A stretch of 64,000 nucleotides of DNA from Paractinoplanes ovalisporus (lineage in GTDB: Bacteria > Actinomycetota > Actinomycetes > Mycobacteriales > Micromonosporaceae). The DNA is taken from assembly GCF_016834655.1 (NCBI RefSeq), contig NZ_JAENHP010000008.1, positions 186,001 through 250,000 on the forward strand, in the 5' to 3' direction. The notes beneath the pieces are model-generated. The model ran no database searches. It was not told the DNA's origin and saw only the letters and a program-made list of their open reading frames with translations. This document shows positions 8,333 to 18,908 of the stretch, in pieces (position 1 is the stretch's first letter; every line of letters begins with the position of its first letter). The position numbers and the translations under genes were made by a program.

Positions 8333-8974
8333 ATGCCCGAGCCCGGACTCCGCGAACGCAAAAAACAGCAGGTACGCCTCCAGATCTCCCACGCCGCCAC
8401 CACGCTGATCATCGAGCGCGGCTTCGACGCGGTGAGCGTCACCGAGATCGCCGAACGGGCGGGCGTCTCCCGCATGACGGTCTTCAACTACTTCCCGCGC
8501 AAGGAAGACATGTTCTACGACCGGGTCCCCCTGATCCGCGACCTGATCACCGCCGCCGTCCGCAACCGCCCCGAGTCCCAGACCCCCCAGACCGCCCTGC
8601 GCGACCTGGCCCTGAAGATCGCCGACCCGGACCACCCACTCCCCGGCTACCCCGACCAGCTGCTGGCGTTCTGGCAGGTGGCAGCCGACTCCCCCGCCCT
8701 GCGGGCCCGAGCCCGCGAGATCGCCGAAGAGACCGAGAGCCTGGTGACCGACTTGCTGACCGAGGCCGGCGCCCCCGCCCCCCGCATGACGGCGGCCCTG
8801 ATGGCGGCCGCCTTCCGGGTCTGCCTGCGCGACGCCGCCCACGCCCTGGCCGCCGGCACCCTCTCGCTGCCGGAGCTGAGGGCCCGCCTGACACACACCC
8901 TCGACGCGGCCGCCGCGGCCGGCCGGCACTCAGAGCCGGAACTTCTCCTTGACCCGGAACCACCGCATCGGTGA
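8333..8974 (+). CDS. TetR family repressor
   Basis: A 213-residue regulator with an N-terminal TetR HTH (about residues 10-60: AATTLIIERGFDAVSVTEIA, then AGVSRMTVFNYFPRKEDMF) and an alpha-helical ligand domain. ATG codons at 8321 and 8324 lie in or at the edge of the operator, so the third ATG is preferred; TATATG ten bases upstream would give a leaderless mRNA. It probably controls itself and the divergent MFS pump. Its 3' end overlaps the convergent gene by about 45 bases. Confidence 0.9.
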   Translation: MPEPGLRERKKQQVRLQISHAATTLIIERGFDAVSVTEIAERAGVSRMTVFNYFPRKEDMFYDRVPLIRDLITAAVRNRPESQTPQTALRDLALKIADPDHPLPGYPDQLLAFWQVAADSPALRARAREIAEETESLVTDLLTEAGAPAPRMTAALMAAAFRVCLRDAAHALAAGTLSLPELRARLTHTLDAAAAAGRHSEPELLLDPEPPHR

Positions 8975-9379
8975 CACGTCGAAGGCGTCGACCGCGGCCC
9001 AGCCACTGCCCGGCGAGGGAATGTACTGAGCTTTGACCAGTCCGCGCAGGCCGAAGATGCTGTTCGCCGACCAGGACAGGCCCCACTTCTCGGCCGTCTG
9101 GTAGGCCGTCGGGGGACCCCAGTTGTTGCCCTTGCTGATCCAGAAACGCGGACCCCAGTTGAAAGCGCTGCCGTACGCCGTGCTGACCGCCACCCGGTTT
9201 CCGTGCGGGTCGAAGATCTGGAACGTCGCACTGAACGAGGCCTGCGGCAGGGCGAGCAGATCGGCCGAGGCGGAAAGGTCCAGGACGAGCGCGAGGGCGT
9301 CGCTGAACGGGTCGAACAGAGTGGCGTTCTGCCCGGACTGATTGACCGTGCGCACGCCCTCGACTTTCAGGAAAGGCAT
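8930..9379 (-). CDS. Hypothetical 149-residue protein
   Basis: I do not recognise the family. The protein is predicted soluble, with no signal peptide, is rich in Phe/Trp/Ser, and looks mostly beta (FSATFQIFDPHGNRVAVST, then AFNWGPRFWISKGNNWG). The ATG at 9379 has GGAGG five bases upstream. Its start overlaps the stop of a 59-codon gene (GTGATG containing TGA), so the two are translationally coupled. It converges on and overlaps the TetR gene. Confidence 0.7.
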   Translation of the reverse strand: MPFLKVEGVRTVNQSGQNATLFDPFSDALALVLDLSASADLLALPQASFSATFQIFDPHGNRVAVSTAYGSAFNWGPRFWISKGNNWGPPTAYQTAEKWGLSWSANSIFGLRGLVKAQYIPSPGSGWAAVDAFDVSPMRWFRVKEKFRL

Positions 9380-9558
9380 CACTCCTCCTCGGCGGAAGGG
9401 CGCTCACCGGCGCGGACCGGAATGCCGTCGTCCGGGAAATCGGGCGGGAGCGGGACCGCATCCGCATCCGCATCGTCGGAGGACCGGTGCTCTCCGGCGC
9501 GCACGGGAATGTCGTCGTTCCTCAGCGCGGGCGGCTCGTTCGAGGCATCAGCGGACAC
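9379..9558 (-). CDS. Small acidic protein with twin IPVRAGE motifs (59 residues)
   Basis: GTG start at 9558 with a strong GGGAGG five bases upstream, and a TGA stop overlapping the start of the next gene. The product is acidic and apparently disordered: two copies of the motif D-D-(G)-IPVRAGE (NDDIPVRAGEHRS and DDGIPVRAGERPS) separated by an Asp/Ala and Pro-rich linker, ending in three Glu. There is no signal or membrane segment. The excellent Shine-Dalgarno and the coupled stop/start argue that it is a real gene. It could be an assembly partner, adaptor or precursor peptide for the protein encoded after it; I recognise no family. Confidence 0.6.
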   Translation of the reverse strand: MSADASNEPPALRNDDIPVRAGEHRSSDDADADAVPLPPDFPDDGIPVRAGERPSAEEE

Positions 9559-9677
9559 TGCGACCTCCCGGGTTCACGGCCGGCAAAGCCGGCACGGCAA
9601 CGAACACCAGCATCGACTCGCGCCCGCCGCGGCGGCGCGGCTCGGTCCCTGATCCGACAAGGCGCCCGGCTGGGCCT

Positions 9678-9709
9678 AGCGCTCTGAAAGTTTTTATGCA
9701 TAGAGTGCT
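9678..9709. promoter_or_regulatory. Likely operator of the hut regulator
   Basis: Inverted repeat AGCGCTCT / AGAGTGCT (one mismatch) with a 16-base AT-rich spacer, ending three bases before the GTG of the RpiR-type gene. Its AT content contrasts sharply with the surroundings. Autoregulation of the hut operon through this site is an inference from position. Confidence 0.5.
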
Positions 9710-9712
9710 TGT

Positions 9713-10558
9713 GTGAATGAAGGAGGGGTCAAGGTCGGCGAGCGGGTGCTCGATCTGTTCGCCGGGGTGCGGCTCACGCCGACCCAGCGGCGGATCGCCC
9801 ACTGCCTCGTCGAGCACGCCGGCAAGGCCGCCTACCTGTCGGCGGCCGAGGTGGCCGATCTTGCGGGTGTCAGCCAGCCCTCCGTGACCCGGTTCGCCAT
9901 CGCTCTCGGGTATGAGGGGTATCCGGCTCTGCGGCGGGTGCTGCGTGAGCTCGGTGGCGGGGACGCCGGTCCCGGTGCCGAGCAGAACGCCATGCAGGCG
10001 GCGGTCGCGGCCGAGGCGGAGCATCTGGGGCGCCTCCGGGATCAGCTGGAACGGCTGGACGACGTACGGCGGGCGGCTGATCTTCTGATTTCGAGCCGGC
10101 CTCTCCCGGTGCTCGGGCTGCGGTCGGCGGGGCCCCTGGCGGGGTATTTCGGGTACTTCGCCGGCAAGGTGCACCCGGACGTCCGGGTGCTCGACTCGGG
10201 TGGCACCTCACTGCTCGACCGGCTCGATCAGGCCCGTACGGCCGGCGCCGGTGCGATGCTGGCGCTGGTGCTGCCGCGTTATCCGCGGGAGTCGCTCGAC
10301 GCGCTGCGGGAGGCCAGGGCGATGGGGTACGCGGTCGTCGCGATCACCGATTCGGCGGTGAGCCCGGCCGCCGAGCACTGTGACGTCGTGCTGCCGGCCG
10401 CGGTCGGCACGCGGCTGGTGTTCGACCTGCACACCGGGCCGATGGCGATGGCCATGGTGCTGCTGCAGGCGATGTGCGACGCCGACCCCGAGCCGGTGCA
10501 GCAGAAACTCGAGGCGTTCGAGGCCACGGCCGCGCGCCGGAACATTTTTCAAGCGTAG
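9713..10558 (+). CDS. RpiR/MurR-type regulator of histidine utilisation
   Basis: A 281-residue regulator: HTH_6 domain at about residues 18-80 (AEVADLAGVSQPSVTRFAIA) and a SIS sugar-isomerase-like sensor domain at about 120-255 (VLGLRSAGPLAGYF, then AITDSAVSPAAEHCD). SIS-domain regulators usually sense phosphosugars, but this one is the first gene of the hut operon (12 bases before hutU), so it may respond to a histidine-pathway intermediate. The GTG start is supported by the HTH beginning soon after it. There is no clear Shine-Dalgarno. Confidence 0.87.
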   Translation: MNEGGVKVGERVLDLFAGVRLTPTQRRIAHCLVEHAGKAAYLSAAEVADLAGVSQPSVTRFAIALGYEGYPALRRVLRELGGGDAGPGAEQNAMQAAVAAEAEHLGRLRDQLERLDDVRRAADLLISSRPLPVLGLRSAGPLAGYFGYFAGKVHPDVRVLDSGGTSLLDRLDQARTAGAGAMLALVLPRYPRESLDALREARAMGYAVVAITDSAVSPAAEHCDVVLPAAVGTRLVFDLHTGPMAMAMVLLQAMCDADPEPVQQKLEAFEATAARRNIFQA

Positions 10559-10570
10559 GGAAGGGCAACC

Positions 10571-12207
<1,637 letters not shown>

Positions 12208-12208
<1 letters not shown>

Positions 12209-13383
12209 TGGCGGCCACCTTCTCCGAGCTCTGGAACGGGATCGCGCCGATCGGGCGGGCGGCCAACGGCGGTTACCTGCGGTACGCGCTGGAGGAACCC
12301 GAGCTGGTGCTGCGCGACTGGTTCCGCAACCAGGCCGCGCGCCGCGACATGCCGGTCACCGACGACGGCAACGGCAACCTGTTCGCCTGGTGGGGCGACC
12401 AGTGGGGCCACGACGCGGTGCTCACCGGCTCGCACTTCGACTCGGTGCCGCACGGCGGCGGGTTCGACGGGCCGCTCGGCATCGTCAGCGGGTTCCTGGC
12501 CGTCGACGAGTTGCGCCGCCGCGGGCACGTGCCCAGCAAGCCGATCGCCGTGGTCGCCTTCGTCGAGGAGGAGGGCGGCCGGTTCGGCGTACCGTGCCTG
12601 GGCTCCCGCCTTCTGTCCGGGGCGATCGAGCCCTCGCAGGCGGCCGCGCTGACCGACCGTGAGGGCATCACGTTCGGTGAGGCTCTGGGCGACACCCCGG
12701 CGGGCCGGCTGCCCGGGCTGACCAGCCGGATCGGCGCGCTCGTGGAGCTGCACATCGAGCAGGGACGCGCGCTCGAGGTGCCGGTCGGCGTGGCCAGCGC
12801 GATCTGGCCGCACGGACGCTGGCGGTTCGACTTCACCGGCCACGGCGACCACGCGGGCACGACCCGGATGGCCGACCGGCGCGACCCGATGCTGACCTTC
12901 GCCTACACCGTGCTCGCGGCCAACAAGGAGGCCCGCCTCAACGGCGCGCACGCGACCATGGCCCGGGTCGAGGTCGAGCCGAACGCCACCAATGCCATTC
13001 CTTCCCTCGTACGGGGGTGGCTCGACGCCCGTGCGGCCGAGACCGGCACGCTCGACACGATGGTCGAGGCGATCCTGAAGCGGGCCCACGAGCGGGCCGG
13101 ACGCGACGGGACGGAGATCTCGGTGACGTCGGAGTCGTTCAGCGCCGAGGTGACGTTCGAGACCTCGCTCGCGGCCCGCATCTCGTCGCTGCTGGGCGAC
13201 GCGCCGATCCTGCCGACGGGGGCCGGGCACGACGCGGGTGTGCTGTCCGCGCACGTACCGACCGCCATGCTGTTCGTCCGCAACCCGACGGGTGTGTCGC
13301 ACTCGCCGGCCGAGCACGCCGACGAGGCCGACTGCGTGGAAGGCATCGGCGCGCTCGCGAGGGTGCTGGGCGACCTCACATGA
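12208..13383 (+). CDS. M20 amidohydrolase (allantoate amidohydrolase family) in hut operon
   Basis: A 391-residue zinc-dependent M20/allantoate amidohydrolase-like enzyme. Metal-site and active-site motifs include GSHFDSVPHGGGFDG, EEEGGRFG, ELHIEQG, GHGDHAGTTRM and GAGHDAG/SHSPAE. Family members hydrolyse N-carbamoyl, allantoate or other C-N bonds. Because the operon has hutF, which yields N-formyl-L-glutamate, but no hutG within the window, this enzyme is a candidate deformylase for N-formylglutamate; that is inference. Both ends overlap neighbouring hut genes (TAGTG and ATGA), so it is part of the pathway cassette and not a chance neighbour. Confidence 0.85.
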
Positions 13384-14750
13384 CGGTTTATTTCGCCCCG
13401 TACGCCTGGACGGGCGGGACGCTGGCCCGAAATGTCCACATCGAGGTGGCGGACGGCGTGATCACCGCCGTCTCCATCCCCGACGGGGGCGGCGGCAAAG
13501 GCGAGTCCGCCACCGGAAGTGGGGCCGACGAGCCGGTTGTGAAGCTCGACGGCCTTGTCCTGCCGGGCTTCGCCAACGCCCACTCGCACGCGTTCCACCG
13601 GGCCCTGCGCGGCCGCACCCACGCGGGCGGCGGCAGCTTCTGGACCTGGCGCGACCTGATGTACCAGGTCGCGGGCAACCTCGACCCGGACCGCTACTAC
13701 GCCCTGGCCCGGGCCGTCTACGGCGAGATGGCGCTGGCCGGGATCACGGCGGTGGGCGAGTTCCACTACCTGCACCACGGCCCCGACGGCACCCCCTACG
13801 ACGACCCGAACGCGATGGGCCACGCGCTCGTCGCCGCCGCGGCCGACGCCGGGATCCGGATCACGCTGCTCGACACGCTCTATCTGACGGCCGGCGTGGA
13901 CGGGAAACCGCTCGAGGGCGTGCAGCGGCGCTTCGGCGACGGCGACCTCGACGGCTGGTCCACTCGCACCGACCTGCTCAAGGCCGCGCCGCACTCGAAG
14001 ATCGGCGCGGCGCTGCACTCGGTGCGCGCGGTCCCGGCCGCGTACATGTCGACGTTCGCTCATCGCACGGACGGACTGCCCGTTCATGTGCACCTCGCCG
14101 AGCAGCGGGCCGAGAACGAGCAATGTCAGGCGGTGCACGGGTGCACGCCGGCTGAACTGCTCGAAGCGCACGGCGTGTGGCAGCCGATGACCGTGGCCGT
14201 TCACGCGACCCACCTCACCGACCGTGACATCGACATCCTCGGCGACCACCACGTGTGCTTCTGCCCGACCACCGAGCGGGATCTGGCCGACGGCATCGGC
14301 CCGGCCCGCCGCCTGGCCGACGCCGGTTCACGGCTCAGTCTGGGCAGCGACAGCCACGCCGTGATCGACCAGTTCGAGGAGCTGCGCGGGCTCGAGATGA
14401 ACGACCGTCTCGCCACCGAGCAGCGCGGCCGGTTCGCCCCGGGCGACCTGATCGCGGCGGCCGCCAACCACGAGTCGATCGGCTGGTTCGACGCCGGCGA
14501 GATCGCCGTGGGCAAGCGGGCCGACCTCGTGTGCGTGTCGCTCGACAGCGTCCGTACGGCCGGAGCCGACCCCGCGCAGGCCGTGCTCGCGGCGACCGCG
14601 GCCGACATCACCCACGTGATCGCGGACGGCCGCCTGATCGTGGAGAACGGCCGTCATACGAGCATCGACGTGCCTGGCGCATTGTCCGAAACGATCGCCG
14701 CGCTAACCGACGCGACGCCAGAAACGAACAGCGGAACGGGTGCGGCATGA
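13380..14750 (+). CDS. hutF: Formimidoylglutamate deiminase
   Basis: A 456-residue amidohydrolase-superfamily enzyme that converts N-formimino-L-glutamate to N-formyl-L-glutamate and ammonia. Metal ligands are visible in NAHSHAFHRALRG, VHVHLAEQ, VHATHL and LGSDSHAVID. The start ATG overlaps the M20 stop (ATGA). The C-terminal codons (DATPETNSGTGAA) belong to a 54-base unit that is tandemly repeated into the hutI start region. The enzyme places this operon in the two-step deiminase/deformylase branch and not the direct formiminoglutamase branch. Confidence 0.95.
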   Translation: MTVYFAPYAWTGGTLARNVHIEVADGVITAVSIPDGGGGKGESATGSGADEPVVKLDGLVLPGFANAHSHAFHRALRGRTHAGGGSFWTWRDLMYQVAGNLDPDRYYALARAVYGEMALAGITAVGEFHYLHHGPDGTPYDDPNAMGHALVAAAADAGIRITLLDTLYLTAGVDGKPLEGVQRRFGDGDLDGWSTRTDLLKAAPHSKIGAALHSVRAVPAAYMSTFAHRTDGLPVHVHLAEQRAENEQCQAVHGCTPAELLEAHGVWQPMTVAVHATHLTDRDIDILGDHHVCFCPTTERDLADGIGPARRLADAGSRLSLGSDSHAVIDQFEELRGLEMNDRLATEQRGRFAPGDLIAAAANHESIGWFDAGEIAVGKRADLVCVSLDSVRTAGADPAQAVLAATAADITHVIADGRLIVENGRHTSIDVPGALSETIAALTDATPETNSGTGAA

Positions 14751-14863
14751 GCGTTCGGACCGACGCGACGCCACAAACGAACAGTGGGACGGGGTACGGC
14801 ATGAGCGTTCGGACCGCCGCGACGCCACAAACGAACAGTGGGACGGGTGCGGCATGAGCGTTC
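14709..14863 (+). repeat. Tandem triplication of the hutF/hutI junction
   Basis: Three successive copies of a unit that carries the end of hutF (GACGCGACGCCA...) and the beginning of hutI (GGCATGAGCGTTC). The ATGAGCGTTC anchors lie at 14747, 14801 and 14854, giving periods of 54 and 53 bases. The one-base difference (four G versus three before TACGG/TGCGG) shifts the frame between the second and third copies. Confidence 0.9.
14747..14857 (+). CDS. 36-codon mini-ORF created by the hutF/hutI repeat
   Basis: It begins with an ATG overlapping the hutF stop (ATGA) and ends with a TGA overlapping the hutI start (ATGA). The predicted peptide alternates the HutI head (MSVR) and the HutF tail (TPQTNSGTG) twice. 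It may simply relay ribosomes from hutF to hutI by termination-reinitiation; the peptide itself need not have a function. It has no independent Shine-Dalgarno. Confidence 0.3.
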   Translation: MSVRTDATPQTNSGTGYGMSVRTAATPQTNSGTGAA

Positions 14864-16011
14864 TGATCGACAACATCGGCGAACTCGTCACCAACGACGA
14901 GCACGAGGGCGACGGGCTGCTCGGCATCCGCCGCGACGTTGCGATGGTGCTCGAAGGTGACCGGATCGCGTGGATCGGCCCGAACGCGCAGAAACCGCCG
15001 GCCGACACGCGCATCGACGCGCAGCACCGCGCGGTGCTGCCGGGCTTTGTGGACAGCCACGCTCATCTGGTGTTCGCGGGCGACCGCGCGGCCGAGTTCG
15101 GTGCCCGCATGGCCGGGGAGCCGTACACCGGCGGCGGCATCCGCACGACGGTGGCCGCAACCCGGGCCGCGAGCGACGACGAGCTGCGGCGCAACGCGAA
15201 ACGGCTGGTGGACGAGGCGCGGCGGCAGGGCACGACCACGATCGAGATCAAGAGCGGGTACGGGCTGAACGTGGCCGACGAGGCCCGCTCGCTGCGCCTG
15301 GCCGGCGAGCTGACGACCGAGACGACGTTCCTGGGCGCGCACGTGGTTCCGGCCGGAAGCGACCCCGACGCGTACGTCGAACTGGTCCGGACCGAGATGC
15401 TGGACGCCTGTGCCCCGTACGCGAAATGGGTCGATGTCTTCTGTGAACGCGGGGCGTTCGACGGGGATCAGACGCGCGCGATCCTCGAGGCCGGCGCCAA
15501 GAAGGGCCTCCAGCTGCGGGTGCACGCCAACCAGCTGACCGAGGGCCCGGGCGTACGGCTGGCGGTGGAACTCGGTGCGGCCAGCGCCGACCACTGCACA
15601 CATCTGAGCGACGCCGACATCTCCGCCCTGTCCGGGTCGGACACCGTGGCCACGCTGCTGCCGGGCGCCGAGTTCTCGACCCGCTCGCCCTGGCCGGACG
15701 CGCGCCGGATGATCGACGCCGGTGTCACGGTCGCGCTGGCCACCGACTGCAACCCCGGCTCGTCGTACACGTCGTCGATGCCGTTCTGCCTCGCGCTGGC
15801 CGTCCGCGACATGCGGATGACCCCGGCCGAGGCCGTGCACGCGGCGACGGCCGGCGGCGCGCGGGCGTTGCGGCGGGACGACATCGGCGTGTTGCGACCG
15901 GGCGCCCGGGCCGACCTGATCGTGCTCGACGCGCCCTCTCACCTGCACCTGGCCTACCGGCCCGGCGTACCCCTGATCCAGAATGTTCTGCACAACGGAG
16001 TGCCTCAATGA
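14854..16011 (+). CDS. hutI: Imidazolonepropionase
   Basis: A 385-residue metal-dependent amidohydrolase hydrolysing 4-imidazolone-5-propionate to N-formimino-L-glutamate. Motifs are FVDSHAHLVFAGDR, IEIKSGYGL, RVHANQL, SADHCTHL and ALATDCNPGSS. The third copy of the repeated ATGAGCGTT is chosen as start because sequence after it (LIDNIGELVTN) is family-like, while upstream codons in this frame are only repeat-derived. Its stop overlaps the hutH start (ATGA). Confidence 0.96.
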   Translation: MSVLIDNIGELVTNDEHEGDGLLGIRRDVAMVLEGDRIAWIGPNAQKPPADTRIDAQHRAVLPGFVDSHAHLVFAGDRAAEFGARMAGEPYTGGGIRTTVAATRAASDDELRRNAKRLVDEARRQGTTTIEIKSGYGLNVADEARSLRLAGELTTETTFLGAHVVPAGSDPDAYVELVRTEMLDACAPYAKWVDVFCERGAFDGDQTRAILEAGAKKGLQLRVHANQLTEGPGVRLAVELGAASADHCTHLSDADISALSGSDTVATLLPGAEFSTRSPWPDARRMIDAGVTVALATDCNPGSSYTSSMPFCLALAVRDMRMTPAEAVHAATAGGARALRRDDIGVLRPGARADLIVLDAPSHLHLAYRPGVPLIQNVLHNGVPQ

Positions 16012-17543
16012 TCGTCACCGTCCAGCCCACCGGCGTCACCCCCGCCGATGTGATCGCGGTCGCCCGCGGCAACGCCCGCGTCGAGATCGCCCCCGAGACC
16101 GTCACCGCCATGGCCACCAGCCGCGCGATCGTCGACAACATCGAAGCCTCCGGCAAGCCCGTGTACGGCGTCTCGACCGGTTTCGGCGCCCTCGCCAACA
16201 CCTCGATCGCCCCCGAGCGCCGAGCGGAGCTGCAACACGCGCTCATTCGCTCGCATGCGGCCGGCATCGGTGCGCCCATGCCGCGCGAAGTCGTGCGCGC
16301 GATGATGCTCCTCCGGCTGCGTTCGCTCGCACTCGGACGGTCGGGCGTGCGCCCGGTGCTCGCGCAGGGCCTGGCCGACCTGCTCAACCACGACATCACG
16401 CCGTGGGTGCCCGAGCACGGTTCGCTGGGCGCGTCGGGCGACCTCGCCCCGCTCGCCCACTGCGCGATCGTGCTGCTGGGCGAGGGCTGGGTGCTCGGCA
16501 AGGACGGCGCCCGGATCGCCGCCGCCGAGGCCCTGCACACGGCCGGGCTGGAACCCCTCGAACTGGCCGCCAAGGAGGGCCTGGCGCTGATCAACGGCAC
16601 CGACGGCATGCTCGGCATGTTGCTGCTGGCGATCGACGACGCCGCCCACCTGTTCGCGATGGCCGACGTGACCGCGGCCCTGGCCATCGAGGCGATGCTC
16701 GGCTCGGAGCGGCCGTTCCTGCCCGAGCTGCACGAGATCCGGCCGCACCCGGGCCAGTCGGCGTCGGCCGCCAACATCCGCAAGCTGCTGCAGGATTCGG
16801 CGGTCATGGACTCGCACCGCGACGACCTGGCCCACGCCGTGCAGGACGCGTACTCGATGCGCTGCGCCCCGCAGGTGGCCGGCGCCGCCCGCGACACGCT
16901 GGATTTTGTCCGTACGACCGCCGCCCGGGAACTGGTGTCCGTCGTGGACAACCCGGTGGTGCTGCCGGACGGCCGGGTCGAGTCGACCGGCAACTTCCAC
17001 GGCGCCCCGCTCGGTTTCGCCGCCGACTTCCTGGCCATCGCCGCCGCCGAGGTGGGCGCGATCGCCGAACGCCGCGTCGACCGGCTGCTCGACGTGACCC
17101 GCAACCGCGACCTGCCACCGTTCCTCTCCCCCGACGCCGGCGTCAACTCGGGCCTGATGATCGCCCAGTACACGGCGGCCGGCATCGTGGCCGAGAACCG
17201 CCGCCTCGCGGCCCCGGCCAGTGTCGACTCGCTGCCCACGAGCGGCATGCAGGAGGACCACGTCTCGATGGGCTGGGCCGCGACCAAGAAGCTGCGGACG
17301 GTGCTGGACAACCTGACCAGCCTGCTCGCGGTGGAGCTGATCTCCGCCGTACGGGGTCTGCAGCTGCGCGCGCCCCTGACGCCTTCCCCGGCCGGCCGGG
17401 CCGCGATCGAGGCCCTGGAACCCGCCGCCGGTCGTCCCGGCCCCGACCTGTTCCTGGCCCCGGCCCTCGAGGCGGCGCGCGAGGTGGTCGCCGGTCGGGC
17501 CCTGCGCGCCGAGATCGAATCCGCCACGGGAGCCCTGCTGTAG
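16008..17543 (+). CDS. hutH: Histidine ammonia-lyase
   Basis: A 511-residue enzyme that deaminates L-histidine to urocanate, the entry step of the operon although encoded last. Ala142-Ser143-Gly144 in HGSLGASGDLAPLAH forms the MIO electrophile. YGVSTGFGAL near the N-terminus and NRDLPPFLSPDAGVNSG near the C-terminus are also typical. The length matches the family. It is the last gene of the operon; a leaderless gene begins 13 bases after the stop. Confidence 0.97.
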   Translation: MIVTVQPTGVTPADVIAVARGNARVEIAPETVTAMATSRAIVDNIEASGKPVYGVSTGFGALANTSIAPERRAELQHALIRSHAAGIGAPMPREVVRAMMLLRLRSLALGRSGVRPVLAQGLADLLNHDITPWVPEHGSLGASGDLAPLAHCAIVLLGEGWVLGKDGARIAAAEALHTAGLEPLELAAKEGLALINGTDGMLGMLLLAIDDAAHLFAMADVTAALAIEAMLGSERPFLPELHEIRPHPGQSASAANIRKLLQDSAVMDSHRDDLAHAVQDAYSMRCAPQVAGAARDTLDFVRTTAARELVSVVDNPVVLPDGRVESTGNFHGAPLGFAADFLAIAAAEVGAIAERRVDRLLDVTRNRDLPPFLSPDAGVNSGLMIAQYTAAGIVAENRRLAAPASVDSLPTSGMQEDHVSMGWAATKKLRTVLDNLTSLLAVELISAVRGLQLRAPLTPSPAGRAAIEALEPAAGRPGPDLFLAPALEAAREVVAGRALRAEIESATGALL

Positions 17544-17556
17544 TTAACTAGCCACT

Positions 17557-18897
17557 GTGGAACGGCGCGCGGTGGTGATCGGGGCCGGAATAGCCGGTCT
17601 GGCCGCCGCCCGCGTGCTGAGTGAGCGGTTCGCGCAGGTGGTCGTGCTCGATCGTGACGTTCTGCCGAGCGAACCCGTGCCCCGGCGTGGCGTTCCGCAG
17701 GGCCACCAGCCGCACATCCTGCTGGCCGGCGGCATGCGGACGTTCAACGAGCTGTTCCCCGGCTTCGAGGACGAGCTGATCGCCGCGGGCGGCACCAGGT
17801 TCGACACCGGCCTCGGCCTGTGCAGCTATCGGATGGGCCGCCGATGGCCGTCCGCGCCGACCGGGGTGTCGCTGGTCTCGGCCACCCGTCCGTGCATCGA
17901 AGCGATCGTCCGGTCGCGGGTGGACGCCCGGCCCACCGTGACGATCCGCGACCGTGTGGCCGTCTCCAAGCTGCTCGGCTCGGCGACCGCGGCGAGGAAG
18001 GCGACCACGGTGACCGGGGTGGTGCTCGACGACGGCGAGGAGATCCGGGCCGACCTGGTAGTCGACTGCTCCGGCCGGGGCGCGCGTTCCGACCGGTGGC
18101 TGGCCGCGCTCGGGCTGCCCACGCCGGGCCTGCTCGAGGTCAAGGTCGGCGTGTCGTACACGTCCCGCTACTACCGCCGCCGCCCCGGCGACCTGACCGG
18201 CTGGTCGGCGATCTTCATCCTGCCCACGCCGCCCGGCGAGCACCTGAGCGGCCTGGCCCTGCCCGTCGAGGGCGACCGCTGGCTGGCCGGGATCGGCGGC
18301 TGGCACGTGACCGAGCCGCCGGCCGACGCCGAGTCGTTCGAGGGGCATGCGCACGGGCTGCCCGACCCGATCCTGAGCGAACTGCTCGACCGCGCGGAAC
18401 CGGTCAGCGACCTGGTCACCACGCGGTTCCCGTCCAGCCGGCGCCGGCTGTTCGAGCAGCTGCCCGAACCGCCGGCCGGATACGTGGCGCTCGGCGACGC
18501 CGTCTGCAGCTTCAACCCGGTCTATGGCCAGGGCATGACCTGCGCGGCCATGTCGGCGATCGCGCTCGGCCGGGCGCTCGACGAACACGGGCGGCAGGCG
18601 GCACGGCCCTATTACGCGGCCGTGGCCCGGATCCTGGACGTGCCGTGGTCGTTCGCGGTCGGCGGCGACTTCTCGTTCCCGCAGACGACCGGGCCGCGGC
18701 CGCGCGGGTTCGCGGTGCGCCGGTGGTATTCACGTCGGATCGCCTGGGCCTCGCAGATCGACTCGGGTGTCAACGCCACGTTCGCGCGGGTGCAGCATCT
18801 GGTCGATCCACCGTCCACACTCATGCGGCCCGCGTTCGTGGTGCGCGTGCTGCGCATGGCGGGAAAACGCAGGCGCGGATCCGGTCCGGTGCGTTAG
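17557..18897 (+). CDS. FAD-dependent monooxygenase-like protein
   Basis: A 446-residue flavoprotein. The dinucleotide-binding motif VVIGAGIAGLAAARVL opens the chain, a DCSGRGARSDRWL segment follows, and the second flavin motif VALGDAVCSFNPVYGQGMT lies near residue 310. It resembles the epoxidase/hydroxylase class of group A flavoenzymes; the substrate is unknown. The GTG start lacks a Shine-Dalgarno; the sequence before it (TAGTTAACTAG at 17541-17551, overlapping the hutH stop) offers a TTAACT or TAACTA box 6-7 bases upstream, consistent with a leaderless transcript. The stop codon TAG forms part of the presumed -10 box of leuS. Confidence 0.85.
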   Translation: MERRAVVIGAGIAGLAAARVLSERFAQVVVLDRDVLPSEPVPRRGVPQGHQPHILLAGGMRTFNELFPGFEDELIAAGGTRFDTGLGLCSYRMGRRWPSAPTGVSLVSATRPCIEAIVRSRVDARPTVTIRDRVAVSKLLGSATAARKATTVTGVVLDDGEEIRADLVVDCSGRGARSDRWLAALGLPTPGLLEVKVGVSYTSRYYRRRPGDLTGWSAIFILPTPPGEHLSGLALPVEGDRWLAGIGGWHVTEPPADAESFEGHAHGLPDPILSELLDRAEPVSDLVTTRFPSSRRRLFEQLPEPPAGYVALGDAVCSFNPVYGQGMTCAAMSAIALGRALDEHGRQAARPYYAAVARILDVPWSFAVGGDFSFPQTTGPRPRGFAVRRWYSRRIAWASQIDSGVNATFARVQHLVDPPSTLMRPAFVVRVLRMAGKRRRGSGPVR

Positions 18898-18908
18898 CTT
18901 CCGGCGGT

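Noticed and set aside
14740..14853. 38-codon N-terminal extension of HutI
   Set aside because: The codons are repeat-derived in a frame that reads differently in each copy; the family-like protein begins at the third ATG.
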